Positions 10,881 through 24,200 of a stretch of DNA of 64,000 nucleotides are shown in pieces (positions within the stretch are counted from its first letter, which is position 1; each line of letters starts with the position of its first letter). Position numbers and translations under genes: made by a program. Location: assembly GCF_958298935.1 (NCBI RefSeq), contig NC_084942.1, positions 2,239,501 to 2,303,500 of the forward strand. Reading direction: 5' to 3'. Origin of the DNA: Phragmites australis (lineage: Eukaryota > Streptophyta > Magnoliopsida > Poales > Poaceae). The notes below the pieces were generated by a model that saw only the letters and a list, made by a program, of their open reading frames with translations, was not told where the DNA came from and ran no database searches.

Positions 10881-13800
10881 ATGGCCTCCATGGGCATCGT
10901 CAGAGCATGCGCGCCTCCCGCCGCCGCCGCCGCCGCCGCACCCTCCAGGGACGCTGCCAAGAGCAGGCCCTCGAGGAGCGCCCGCGTGCTCGTGCTGGGC
11001 GGCACCGGCCGCGTCGGCGGCTCCACGGCCACCGCGCTCTTCAAGCTCCGCCCCGACCTCAACATCCTCGTCGGAGGCAGGAACCGGTGGGTACCTTGAC
11101 ACCACCTCCTCCGCACCAGTCCATTGTCTCTTACGTTATCCTCCTCTGCCACTTATTGGTAGGCCATTTTACCAGGGAGAAAGGTGAATCCTTTGCATCT
11201 AAACTCGGAGAGCAATCCGAGTTTGTCCAAGTTGATACCCGCAAGGCGAGCATGTTGGAGGAAGCGCTACAGGGTTAGTAATGCAACATCCTGCGTCTGC
11301 TGCGATAGCAGTGAAGGCTATTGCAAAGCTTTTAACAAGTCCTCATGTTTGAGCACCTCAACCAATGTTTAGTTTTGCTCCAGGAGAAGCATAACTAACC
11401 TGAAAATTTCTCTTTTCCCAGATGTGGATATAGTTGTCCATACTGCTGGGCCTTTCCAAAGGCAGGAAAAGTGCACCGTATTGGAGGCAGCAATATCTAC
11501 TAAGGTGGAAACCTGTCGTTCTTGAGGCTCAATTGAAAAAAAAAGTTGCTACATCTGTTGAAGTTAGCGATATGTTACTGACCTGAAAATGCTATTGGCA
11601 CACTTAACACTTTTTTCTGAACAGACAGCGTATATTGATGTTTGCGATGACACGGACTATTCGTGGAGAGCAAAAAGCTTCCACGAACAAGCAAAAGCTG
11701 CTGGTGTTCCAGCTATTACTACTGCTGGCATATATCCTGGAGTCAGCAATGGTAATTAGGGTATCTTCTTTTTATTAGTAATTTAGTATTCACAAGTTTC
11801 CTTGCGTGTGCTTATTCTTTTGATGAACTGCACAACGACATCTTTTTGGACGACAATTTAGATAAATCATGTGATACTCCACTATAGTTTTTGAATGGAA
11901 GCACAAGATGTGAAGTCAATCTAGTATGAAGAGGGGAAACGAGGAAATTTTCTATGACTCACCAAATAAATTAATGTCAAGTATAGTGTGCCCGAAATTG
12001 AAATATATATAGAAATATAATCTAATAGAAAGTCAAATGAGCAATTAGGTGCTCCCTCTGTACTTGAATTCATAACAATGACATAGCTAGACCTGAGCAT
12101 TTCTCGGCCGGGCCGAGAAAAGGCCTGGTTTTTGTCGGGCTGAATTTTGTTGCCTAGGCCCGCCCATTACAGGCTGTTGGGCCTGCAATTTCAGACCAGG
12201 CTCGGGTCAAGCCTAGGCCGGGCTTGGGCCAGGCCCGGGGTGTTTCGGGCCTGCTGTCCTCTGCCAAGTAAGAACCATCAGTCCTCCATGGGTGGGCTTT
12301 TTCGGGCCGGGCCAAAAAATGCTCAGGTCTAGGCATAGCACGATCTCGAAGAAACAACATTTACTGATATTTTTTTATCACAATGTGTTGGTAAAAGTTA
12401 TGGAAATATAATGCAATGAGGGTATTTTTCTGACAAACATATTAATATTTCGTTCACTTTGTCAAGCTAAATACATTTTCTCATATTAGCGGTCATAGTT
12501 AAGATCATCTGACTACACATTGTCCAAAATTACATACATTTTCGATGCATGGAGGAATGGAGTATAATTTATTTGTCAAGCTTTAAATAACCCTGTCCTC
12601 CTCAAACTGAGGAAGGAACTCAGATGGCACATGCCTTTTCCCAGGACAGAATGTGATAAAAATCAAAGTGGATCACACCAATTTAGTGCAATTTATACAT
12701 AGATGGTGGTGCTTTAATTTAGTAATAGGAGTGGCTATCTAGAAGAGGCGAATATCTTGATTTTTTTTAGTGCTTGTATCGTATTTTTCATTGTATTCTT
12801 CTCTTGTGACAGTTATGGCTGCTGAACTTGTCCATGCTGCCAGAAGTGAAAATGCTGGCGAACCTGAAAGACTAAGGTTAGAGTTCTACATTGTCTAGAA
12901 AAGGATTATGTCAAAATAGTCATTCGATGTACAGGAAGGGTGATTGGATTTGGTTCTGTTGTCATGTAGCAGTTAAATTGCTATGCCCAATGATATGTTT
13001 TCTCTCCTAATAGATAGGCCAAGTATTCCTTTTATACTGAAGACATCTGCATAATCACTGTATTGCATTAACCCTTGTCATCAACGATTTCTTGATTTAT
13101 GATGTTAGTAATTAGTGTTTCTATGCATCCATATCTATTCTATATGTTGCTAAATCCCTTTTTAGATTCTTCTACTATACTGCAGGTTCTGGTGGTGCTG
13201 GCCCAACAATACTGACAACAAGTTTTCTGCTTCTTGGGGAGGATGTAATTGCATATAACAAGGGTACTTCCAATTTCTTCATTAGTGCACCTATGGGGTT
13301 CCTCACTGTAAGGGAAAATCTTAAATCATTCTTATTTGTATTACTAATTCAGGAGAAGAAATCAAATTGAAGCCCTACAGTGGAGCTCTGAGCATTGATT
13401 TTGGAAAGGGGGTCAGAAAGAAAAATGTTTACTTATTGTAAGTACTTTGGGATAATATTTACCTTTCCATATCTTATACTTGACAAAATGGAAATCCAAT
13501 ATAACCAGAAAGAAAGCTAATAAATTTCATATTACATTACCTATTCCAGGAATTTGCCTGAAGTGAAGAGTGCTTTTAAGATTTTAGGTGTGCCAACTGT
13601 TAGTGCTCGATTTGGTACTGCTCCTTTCTACTGGAATTGGGGAATGCAGGCTTTCGCAAACTTTTTACCTGTTGTATGTTTTTTTTCTCAGATTATGCAT
13701 TATGAAGTTAATTAATCAGATCCCTTTTAAATATAATTGCTACTTTTAAATATAGTTGCTACTAGCAATAGCAATTAAAATAATGGATGTTGCAGACAGC

Positions 13801-14994
13801 TAATAGCATTTATCTTTCTGCAATTACAACATTTAACCAATAATTCTTGTATTACAGTTAAACCAACATCATCTTGGTCCTTTTCAGGAGTACTTGAGGG
13901 ATAAAAATAAGGTCCAAAAGTTGGTCGAGTCTGTTGATCCCTTGGTTAGAGCCGTTGATGGCATTGTAGGAGAGCGTGTCTCCATGAGAGTAAGTTCTTT
14001 ACCTGTGTCAAGTTTAGTACTGGGCTACGAATGGCCATTGCCTGATCAAATTCATTTTGTTTCTGTAGGTAGACTTGGAATGTTCAAATGGCCGGAATAC
14101 TATTGGATTATTTACTCATAAAAAATTATCTTTGTAAGTACAGAGCATGAGCAATTGAGCATCCTCGAGATCCAATACCTAATTGATATCTAGAATTCTA
14201 GTTTGTAACATTTTTATCCCAACTATCTGATTAGTTACAAATAGGAAGCTTCACATTAACTTCGTACAAACCACAACACAGTTTTTATTGATAGTTTCCT
14301 TTGGTTTACAACATCTTCCTTTGGAAAACCATTAGTTTCTATCTTTTGTATAAAACTGGGCTACTTACTGATACTTACTTCATATTTTTTGTTTTCTTTG
14401 TATTCTCTTACAATGCTAATTTTAAGAAAAAAAATTAGTAAAATTTCACCATATGAAACTGGGCTACTTATTAATACTTACTTCATTTGAGAAGTTCTGG
14501 TGTGATCTTCAGTTTTTACCAGTGACCAAAATTACTAGGGAATACTGTCTGCATTGCATCTAAGCATGCTACATTGGAATTCTCAGGTCGGTGGGCTATG
14601 CAACAGCAGCGTTTGTTTTAGCAGTTCTTGAGGGCAACACACAACCCGGTGTTTGGTTTCCAGAAGAAGTGAGTAATGCTTTAGTGGAAGAAAAGAAATG
14701 AAAAGAAAATACTAGAGGACTTTATTTCCCAAACTAACTGTCTCAATTTGTTATAATGAAGCCGGAGGGAATAGCAATCGAAGCAAGGAAGCTGCTTCTT
14801 GAGCGTGCATCTCAAGGGACAACCAACTTCGTGATGAACAAGTAATTTCTCTTTGTCCAACCTCAAAAACATTATATAATGTTTCAACTCGTATGTTTTC
14901 TTTGAGCTAAACATGTTCTTCCACTTCAATTCGCAGGCCTTCTTGGATGGTAGAAACTGATCCGAAGGAAGTTGGCCTAGGAATTTATGTGTGA
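10881..14994 (+). CDS. Saccharopine dehydrogenase-like NAD(P)-binding protein
   Basis: Thirteen exons: 10881-11086, 11176-11273, 11422-11504, 11625-11751, 12813-12876, 13166-13263, 13353-13437, 13550-13673, 13888-13989, 14069-14133, 14587-14668, 14762-14841 and 14937-14994. All introns are GT-AG and the frame closes to 423 residues. The N-terminus is Ala/Arg/Ser-rich to about residue 34, which suggests a plastid transit peptide (inference). A Rossmann-type GGTGRVGG lies at 40-47, followed by HTAGPFQ, TTAGIYPGVSNVMAAE, GGAGPTIL and a C-terminus of KEVGLGIYV. It matches the plant saccharopine dehydrogenase NADP-binding family (the Arabidopsis At1g50450 type), which is distinct from the bifunctional LKR/SDH enzyme. 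The substrate is not established. Intron 4 carries a hAT MITE; no coding exon is damaged. Confidence 0.95.
12088..12331. mobile_element. GC-rich hAT-type MITE in intron 4
   Basis: A 244-bp element with terminal inverted repeats starting TAGACCTGAGCAT. It is flanked by 8-bp direct repeats GACATAGC (12080-12087) and GGCATAGC (12332-12339), matching at seven of eight positions. The 8-bp duplication and the end sequence indicate the hAT superfamily. The interior is rich in GGGCC/GGCCC palindromes and has no coding capacity. Confidence 0.85.
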
Positions 14995-17034
14995 GAAGCA
15001 AGCTTTAAATCACGATTTTCGCGGCTTCATGGCATAGTCCTAGAAAAGCTACATAAGCTGTCGCGGGAGCTATCCTTTGACGAGTTTTAGTATTAGCAAA
15101 TAAAAAAATTAAAACTTTTACATAATATAGTTCATGTTTGGAAAAATTATTAAGATATTGTACAAGCGAATGTACTAAATATAATATATTAATACTATAT
15201 GTCATAATATTCTTAATAGAAGTACTTAATCATTAAGAAATGAGTGTTGAAGTATTGAAAAAGAGCAAGATATGTTGTCTTGCAAGGTTTTCTCATAGTT
15301 CAACCTTATAAAAAAATAATTCTATGCCTTATAGCGAAGTTGGATTTTAAAACTGATTTATTGTAGGTACATACTTAGGATAGCGGAGCTATCTCTAGCT
15401 ACAAGCTATGGCAAATAGCGTAGCTATTTAGGGCTATAGCGCTTATAGCTCATATAGCAGAAGATTGGCCCATCGCTTCGTGTTTGAGGTCCAAAACAGC
15501 TATAGCTAGCTATTTAGAACCTTGGTGAGAAGATGAAGTGTGATTTACATTCTTGATGCTTGACATTAGTCAACTTAATCTTGGAGTAATTTACAGTCCG
15601 CAAGAAGTTGAATGCGGCAGCAAGCAAGTTGAAAGTCCTGTAGGTTGAGCATGATGTTTTTGAACGACCAGTTGGACTATTTTGTTTTGGAAAGAGGGTT
15701 GTATATATATGATGGTTTGTAGGAAATAAGCATTACAGATCAATAGAACAATTTGTACAACAAAATAAAGTTGAATGGTGGTGGAAGCATGGTACATGTA
15801 ACACCCCCGACCCAAAATTCACTCGACGCTCATCCTCCACATTAGGACAAACTATGCGTGCATATCACCTCGCTTATATACTTTCAGTCTATGTTACCAC
15901 GCTGATCTTTCAGCCTCGCTTCACATTAAAACCAAAAGGTATTTTGGTTATGCCAATGCTAGTATTAATCATTACTGAATAATATATAAATAATCTGGCC
16001 CTGAAATTATTTATTTCAATCTATGCCAGTTGCAGTTGATTGTTGATGCTTTGATATAATTTGTAACACCATAAGCCCAAAAATTCACTTAGCTTGGGGC
16101 ACGTGCAGAGCAAGTTGACACCCATCAAACTGGTTGTGTAACCATTTGATTATCTTATCATGTGAAATTGTTGTAACTAACATAATTATTTTGTATTATT
16201 GCACCCTACAAAAAACATGCTGAAGAGAGAAGCATTGCACAAATCATCGACCACTGATATGACCTAATGATAGTTGAGATCATAGGTTCAACCCGATTCA
16301 TAGGGGTATAGGCATATTTCATTGCTCTGCTATTTGTATGGATTTCCATATATTCTACCAATGTATCCAGAAACAAATAATTTTAGCAGAGTAGATCTCC
16401 AATTATCGAGACCCATACAGACTATAGAGGTCAAGATGTTTTGATTGTCCCAAATCGTTGTACATGCCACCAATGAAGGGAGAAGAGGCAGAGGCAGCGT
16501 CAGAGGAGGGGAGGTGACAATTGGTGGGGAGGCATTGGGGGAGAGGAGGCGGGGGCAGTTGGTGGGGAGGCGGCAGATGGAGAGGAGACGGAGGTGGCTG
16601 GTGGGGAGGAAGTGAACTAGATGGGCTAGGGCTAGAGAAAGATAACGTGGATTGTATGAGCTAAGGTTATAGAATGAGTTGGGGGTTAATTTTGTGGGCT
16701 AGACAGTCTAGTAGCCCACTTATTAATTCTTCTTCTCTTTCCATCTTATTTTTTTTCTTTATTTTCTTTCATTTTTAAAATTAAAAAATAATATATATTA
16801 GACGAATCTCAAATCCTATTTTCTAGAGTTCGCCGAATCGGACACCCGCACCCGAGTCGGATACCAACACCCGCACCTGTATCCCGGTAACACCGCATGC
16901 CTATACAATGCAGAGAGAACTGACTATAGTTTGTTAGCATTCATTAATCGATTAGCTGTTTTACATCCAAATACATTTTTATTGCATGTTGAACATACAG
17001 TTGCCTTGCAGTTCTTGTCCAAGAGTGGCCTACA
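14995..17034. other. Intergenic region, repeat fragments only
   Basis: No gene is seen. At 15370-15520 there is a run of TAGCTATAGC-like repeats. At 16470-16620 a purine-rich imperfect repeat based on GGTGGGGAGGCGG occurs. At 16850-16880 the motif CACCCGCACC recurs. The proximal part should contain the 3' UTR of the dehydrogenase-like gene. Confidence 0.45.
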
Positions 17035-20000
17035 TTACCATTGATGTTGCAGGAAACACCTGTCCAGTAGGGTATAAATACCTCCACCAAGTAGAAATGC
17101 ACCACTGCCATGAAAATGTTAGTGCAACACATATCTTTAGAAAAGGGGAAAATAATGCTAGATAAAGGAGCAATTGATAATGATCTCAACCTCAGATGGC
17201 ATTTCTTATGCAAATAGGTAAGTTCAATAGTTTGCAAAGACATTCACACATGTGGTGCCAAAACAACAACCAGTCCATATATGCCATTTGATGTGCTGGT
17301 TTTTTTGGCAGCCAATCTATATATCTAAAGTTCAAGAGTTAGCTAGTTTAAGGAGTAGATTCATAGTGGTTATAGGAGGACAGAGCTCACAAATGTTTAT
17401 AAACTAAACAATATGATGTACATATGACTGTATAAGCTGAAAGCAAATGAAAGCTTGCCATATAAGTCTTTGATCTCAGACTCTTGACTACAAAACACAA
17501 GATGCCAATGGATATTCAGTCCAATATTAACAATTACTTTACAGAATCATTCAGATTTCAGTAAGAAGTAGATACCTGATTGGGTTTATCCATGCTGAGT
17601 ATCTTCTGAATGACAGCAAACTCTACAGAAGGCCATTAACTTAATTATGAGGGGCATAAAAGTAGAACAAACAAGTTTGTTCTATTGGTCTGGTGCTGTT
17701 AATTAAGTCTTAAAAGCAATTCAAAGTTCAAATCTTGTTGGAATTTTCCAACTGGGGTTAAACACCCACCATGGAGTCCTCAAGAAAAAATAAGACAACA
17801 TCCTTACCTGCAATGCTCCAGCAAAATAAGCTGCAATGAGAAGAGGTGCAACATAGCCGGTTGTGTATGCCAACAACAAGCTTCCTCCAATAATTGGATC
17901 CTGAAAGAAAAAGCTTCAAGTTGTGGTGACATGACATCATCATCATTTCAGAAAACACATAAACTATGGTAAGCATATAATCTAAAATAAAGCACTGCAT
18001 GGCAGAATGTAACTATTTGCTAATTTTACCAATTAATCAAAGTTTCCATGCTGAAAATCTCTAACACAATTTTTCGCAGTGCTGAACTTTAAACAACCGT
18101 AATAAACTATTGCCTGCGGAGGCAACTTATGTATCCAATCATACATACTCTTGAAGTGGCAACATATCCCAAAAGGGTAGCGAGAACAGGCGTGCTGCAA
18201 GGTGATGCTGCCAATGCAAATGTAAGACCAGCAAGATATGCTTGTACACCTGAAAATAATATTAAATAAGTGAAAAAAAGAAAGATATTACTTGTGACTA
18301 AAGAAAAAGATGATGATGATTAGTCTTTTTAATAGGAAATAAACAATGATGTCAGGAGGCATCACTTGATGGGAGGTTAGCTGCTGCAGCCCGAGGGTCA
18401 AAATCACTGAAAAAAGACAGAAGTTGCAACTCAAATATAGAATAACAGAAAATAAACAGTTTAGAGCAAAACCACTTGCTAATATGTACTTCCAAAGGAG
18501 CAAAAGCAGAAATATGAATTTCATCAGAAAGTACTACCATTACAATCACTTTATACCAGAATTTATAGAGAGAAATCGAGAAAAGCAGACATTACTTTAT
18601 CTCATAGATGATATAGCTTAAGGAAACAGGGGAGGAGAAAATTGTATTTAATATGCTCCAGTTTACATTTCATTTTTCCCTGTGATTTACCTCCAGAAGG
18701 TTCAATCCCATGATGATGGCCAATCCGGAAGCAGCCACTGGTAGTCCTTGTCCGACCTGACCATGAGCCTTTCCAGCAAAAGAAGCAGCAACACCAAGAA
18801 TAGCTAAGGTATCCAGCTGGAAATATCAAGCTTTCAACATTATTAATAGACTTAACTACTCATATAAGTGGTTTAGTGTAGATAAGATATTGAATTTACA
18901 AATATCCTAACAGATAAATGCAAATTTCTTCTAGTTCTCTTATGGCATAGAGAACCACAATTTGTCCATTCATCTTAAATTACCTTAGCTGGGTCTTTCC
19001 CAGAGCCAAATGCACCTGAAAGTTTACGAAGAAAGGACTACATCAGAGTCATCAATTGTGACCAGTTCTGGGGAATCCAACAAGTCTCAAAGATAACCCC
19101 TATACTAGTTACCTATATATATCCTAGAGTCGATGATAGAACACTGAGTGTACAAGGAGACAAACTAGTTACAAGTCCAGCGCCAAAAATGACTGCCAAG
19201 CTGGAGAAGAAAGGTAAAGATCAGACAGAAAGAGACATGGGCAGTAAGCGGAGAAAAGGAATAACTGAGGAGGTAGAATTGTTTAGAAGAAGTTAACATA
19301 GTGAAAAAGAAAACCAGACCTAGTGAAACTGAGAGCAGACAGCTAATCCTGAACAGCCTCATTAGCCTGCTGCCCGGCTGAATACAACAAAGAACAAACC
19401 CCCAAACCAATCTCCAACGCTAAGGTCATCCAAGAGGAGCCCTGATGCTCCGTGTTGATGAGAAGCAAGTGGTTTGCAGGGATTAACGCAAAATCAATAA
19501 ATCACTGCAATGGAAGGCTAAGCAAACATATGCAACATGAGAGATATAAGAAGCACAAATTGAATACTTTACAAGTGAAAAAGGTATGTGGTTGCTATTT
19601 ACTATAATTGATACATGCTGCAGCTTATGCAATGAATAATATTACTCGACATGTTAGCCATGCTGTAATCACAACTTGACACTATCAATCAAGGGTAATT
19701 TCTGGATTTGCCACCCTTAACAGGTGCAAATTTTCCGCTGAGGTTGACATGCGGGCCATCCTGAGTCTATGAAACTGAGCCCGGGTGGCAAATTGCCTAC
19801 CACTCGGTGTTAAAAGTGGCAAATCCTGAAATGCCCCATCAATCAAACATCGGCAACTCCTTAAGGAACATTAAAAAGGTGAAAAGGGAACTGATTTGAA
19901 GAATTGAAGGCACATGTGATTCTCCTCACTAGATAATCCTGTAGCTCGGCAGCATTTGCGGCGTCAGCAGCAACCAGGCTCCCCACTGTAACCTAGACAT

Positions 20001-20336
20001 TGCATTCATGTCAGCCATAGCCATTTCATCTAACAGACTGCGAACAAAAGTAAACATGTCGGAACAGGGAAGCTCGGAGGAGCTACCGGCCATAGGCGTC
20101 AGCAGCATGGGGCGGCGCGGGCGAAGGACTGAGCGCCTCGCCGCCGCCTCCAATTTGACTCCATGAACCAAAAAATAGGAAAAGGACGAATAAAATAACC
20201 GCGCGCGAGCGAGCGCGGACATAGACGTACCAGGGGAGGAGGAGGGATCGGAAGCAGCAGCAGGCTTGGCTGGGAGATGGGGGCGGCGTGAGCTGCTTAC
20301 GGTAACGGGGCGCGCGGCCATGGCGACGGAGAGCAT
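17035..20336 (-). pseudogene. Decayed CCDA (plastid cytochrome c biogenesis) gene
   Basis: Minus-strand exons can be traced across the family. There is a transit-peptide exon from 20336 (MLSVAMAARP) and fragments near 20156 and 19997. Further exons are about 19470-19315, 19200-19113 ([10 protein letters not shown]), 19015-18984, 18816-18691 ([13 protein letters not shown]), 18429-18366 (DFDPRAAAANLPSS), 18249-18149 ([16 protein letters not shown]), 17900-17808, 17622-17576 and 17104-17035. CCDA is a thylakoid membrane protein that moves reducing power for cytochrome f haem attachment; both SPC motifs survive. Disabling changes are a frameshift in the GDWFGG exon, a TAG in the same exon (VQD stop LSALSF), a two-base TA gain before the donor near 19113-19120, absence of the roughly 17-residue segment before TLAILG, and a one-base loss near 17060 that rewrites the C-terminus. 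A MULE MITE sits in an intron. Confidence 0.82.
19693..19837. mobile_element. Mutator-type (MULE) MITE with 9-bp target duplication
   Basis: A 145-bp element whose ends form an inverted repeat of about 30 bp: GGGTAATTTCTGGATTTGCC at the left, complemented by GGCAAATCCTGAAATGCCCC at the right. It is flanked by a perfect 9-bp direct repeat ATCAATCAA (19684-19692 and 19838-19846). The 9-bp duplication is diagnostic of Mutator-like elements. It is non-coding and lies in an intron of the CCDA pseudogene. Confidence 0.9.
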
Positions 20337-20344
20337 GGTGGAGT

Positions 20345-21239
20345 GGAGAAGCAGCGGCCAACGAGATTGGAATGCTAAGCAGCACGAGTAGATTAACGAG
20401 ATAATTTCTTACGAGCCATTCCATATTAACGAAATTCTCAATTTATTATTAAAAAATTATGATCATTTGCATACCATTAATTTGATTTTTTTCATCTTTA
20501 AATATGATTACTGCTATATCGGAGATAACGACAATAACATACAAGAATGGAGAATTAAGTTTTTTCATCCTAGCTAATACCATCACCTCCGTTACGACGA
20601 AGATAACATATAGGAAAAAAAATTAAATGATGGCATTAAAAAGATTATGATTTTTTTCATTAGGAAATCGAGAATTTTATTAATATTCAGTGTTACATAG
20701 AGAATTATCTCCATATTATTCCAAGATCCAGTGAAGATAAGCTTAGACTGGCTCAGTTTGACAAGGGCACCTAACATACTCTGCTCAAATTCTTGTTTTT
20801 CAGTAGATTTAATCATTTTTTTAAGTTGTAAATGTCCTATCACTGTTATATTATCGCTTATTTTTTAGGCTAAGTTTGCTCCTACAATCTGATTTAAACA
20901 TGGCCATATGTTTCACACTTGACTTCAAAGGTGGCTAAATGAACGATGTGGCTTGGTTAGGTTCGTTAGTCAAACGGATCGTGTCGCATCAGTCCATGTG
21001 CCACAAATCCGATCTAAACATGGTCCATTAAGATCGAGTTCATAAGAAATTGAACACACAACTTTTGTTTGGAAATCAAATACGTTACGATTATACCATA
21101 TATTATGTATGGTATTATATCAAAACAAATTATATAAAATTTTACAAAAATATAAAAACTTAAACGACCCGACGTGGCCACCTCTGCTCGGCTTCCTCTT
21201 CCCGTTTCTTCTTCCTCTTGCCTCGCACACACGCGCAAC
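20345..21239. other. AT-rich intergenic DNA
   Basis: No gene is supported. Two partly similar segments occur (GATTTAAACATGG near 20890 and GATCTAAACATGG near 21010). The region separates the CCDA pseudogene 5' end from the hAT transposon. Confidence 0.45.
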
Positions 21240-24200
21240 CAAGGTTTCACTTACCGATTGGCCATCGGTTACCGAGCTTGCTCGGTTATCGAAAATTCGC
21301 AATTATCGCGATAACTGCTCAAAATTCGGCTAAAATTCAGACAAAATTCATTTGCTAAAATTTAAAAATTGAGCAAAAATTTGTCAGATTGACTTCTCGG
21401 TAACCAGTCGAATCGGACCGGTTATCGAGCGGTTTATACTATAACCAAACACCAATTTACCGAGCAAATTTGATCGATAATCGAGCAAATTTGAGCGATC
21501 ACCGAGCGATTTGAACGCATTATCAATGATTTTGTAGGAAAATAAAAAACACAAAAAAATCACCAATAAATCAGGGGAAAAAATAGTAACAAATGTGGCA
21601 TGAGATTTGCTATGTTTTATAACATAAGAAAAAAATTTGGCATGACCTTTGCTATATTTTGGAAGTTTATAAGGCACCAAATAGATACTAATAGAAATAC
21701 AAGCATGAACATATAATTATTTCATAGAATATATGCATACATTACATATGTAGTGCCTTAAATTAATAAATATATGTCGAATTATTCTAAAGCTAAAAAC
21801 GCAATCTTATGGCATCTATCAGTAATTACCAAAGTGATAGTCGACGTTTAAAATGTAGTTTGCATAGTATCTACGCCATGTGCAGCCTACGAGAAGGAAA
21901 AAATAGTATAATACTATGATATGGAAATAAAGTAGTTGCAAAAGGTAAATTTTTATCACCTTTAGAACCACCAGCTTGGGGGCGATTAAATTCGGTTGTA
22001 TTGTACTTCTCAGTAGATATGAGAATTATCCTTCGTGCAGATAGCAATTCTGTCTTAAACTCTGCCCAAGTTTGTCCCGTCCATATAGAAATGGTTGAAC
22101 ATTGTCCTTGCAATATGGCATAAAACTCAGGGTCTTACCATTCATAGACCCACTGAATAGGAGACTCTAACTGAGCATCGGGGATATGATAGTGGTACGG
22201 ATATGATACAGAACTACTCACCATGCTATAGTTGCTGGAATAGCTCCCACTATCTTGTGGTCCATCGTGGCCACCCTGTATGATATGTCTTTGTGAGAAT
22301 GGGGCATCGTGGTCCTGGTTCTGTGTAGCATGCGAAAATTGACTCTCGCCAGTGAATTGCACGGGAGGAATGATAGAGGATGGGCATAGAGGAACATAGC
22401 CGCCTTGACCATCATCGTCACCGCTATCTGTCTTTGAGTTGCTGTCATTCGATTCTTGGTAAGTTGTGCTCTTTGCTTCACTATTTGTGCTCTCATCGCT
22501 TTGCACTTATCTTTTGCCCTTACCCTTAATCTTCTTGCTCTTCTTTGTATGCGTCATTTGCTTCTTCCTCTTTCTCATGTGTGTGTCACCTACCACTGTA
22601 ACAGCCCATTGCTGTAAATCTTGTAGGTTTGTTGTGTCTGTCACCAGGTGAGTTGGTAGGGGTATATCACTGTCTGTGTCCTCCTCATCAAACTCAGGGG
22701 CTGCATTTGATCTACCGATCTCCATCCAGTCCCGGAGCGAATTGTTCTCCTCGTTCAATGTGAGCTCCATAAGCTGCTGAAATGGATCATCATCAACAAT
22801 CGACATGATATCTGCATCCAAATTGTTCTGTATTTTCAGGTTGTAGTTGACATATACCAACTTATGGAGCTTCTTGTAGCTTAAGCGGTTGCGAACTTTA
22901 GTGTGGATAAATGCATATGTACTCCAATTCCTCTCACACCCACTAGATGAAGCGCACTGAGACACTAAGCGCTTGTGAAGTATTGTTAGTATAGGTGTAG
23001 ACGAACCAAACATAGACCACCATTACGCTGCAAGTAGGTAAAGTGATATGAGGCTTGGAAAAGTAGATAAAATGATGCAACTATTAGATATGTCAAGGTT
23101 TTCGTACCAGGTTGAGTCCTGCCGTCACAAGCCATCCGTGAAGTGAGCGGACCTACGAACGACAGAGACTTTGTCCGATATGTTTCAACCTGAATAAGTG
23201 CTTCCGCAACAGTACTAACATCAGTCATCCTCTCAAATGCCGCCCGGAGATCTTCAAACAAGTTTGGGCCCGTGCCATACGTGTACTGCGTGCGGGGGTT
23301 CAGAGCGACCGCTGCAAGTTGATGATCGAAACATTAGAAACATAAGCATTAGTACAATAAGACTGCAAGTGGTAGGAGTGTATCACCGGCATTCATGTAG
23401 GTCCCATTCGCTAGCTCATGCATTCTGCGATCGATAGTTGCCATGTACTTTTCAAAAGAATCCCTATCATTGTGATACAACGAATCATACTCCTGCTTCA
23501 CAACGGTGTATCTCAGGAGCACCTCACTCAATGTTGGCACCTTATCCTGATCAGCAAATCGGAGGAATGCATACAATGGCTGAACGGAATCGACAACCAT
23601 TTTAAGATTGTCTCACCATGGTAAGCTGGATAGGCAACTATGTGCATATCTCTCAATATCAGAACTAATGTAGCGAGACTATTGGAGCTAACTAGATGTC
23701 ATCCATTACATGAACATATCCTTTCGGCGTAGAAAGCTATCAAGAAATAAATAGTTTGTGCCAAATCTTGTGGCATTCCACCTCACTAACTCTCCACCAA
23801 TCGCGGCCTTTATTATTTCATGTAGCTTTGAATGATTGTACAGCCATCGCGATATGGACCTTGCACTTTGAATGACCATGTCGTGTTCTCTAAATTTACC
23901 AACTGATTTTAACATTAAATTTATCATATGAGCCACACAAGGCTGCCACGTGATAGTAGAAAATTCCCTTCTGAGAACCTGATAGGCCTTCTTATAGTTA
24001 GACCCGTTATCAGTCACGATCTGCATAATATTTTATGGCCCCAAATCATTGACCACTGCTCTTATCTCCTGTATAAAAGAATGAACCAAATAAATATGCA
24101 ACAATTGAAATACTATGTTACCAACTTAGCAAAATAATGTACCTTGTTCAAATACTTTGCATCTTATCTGTAGCCAGTCGCATCTACAGACTTATGAAAA

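Noticed and set aside
19165..19410. Minus-strand frame beginning MVWGFVLCC
   Set aside because: It is the shifted reading of a CCDA exon (the [10 protein letters not shown] frame is the ancestral one), so it is evidence of the frameshift and not a new protein.
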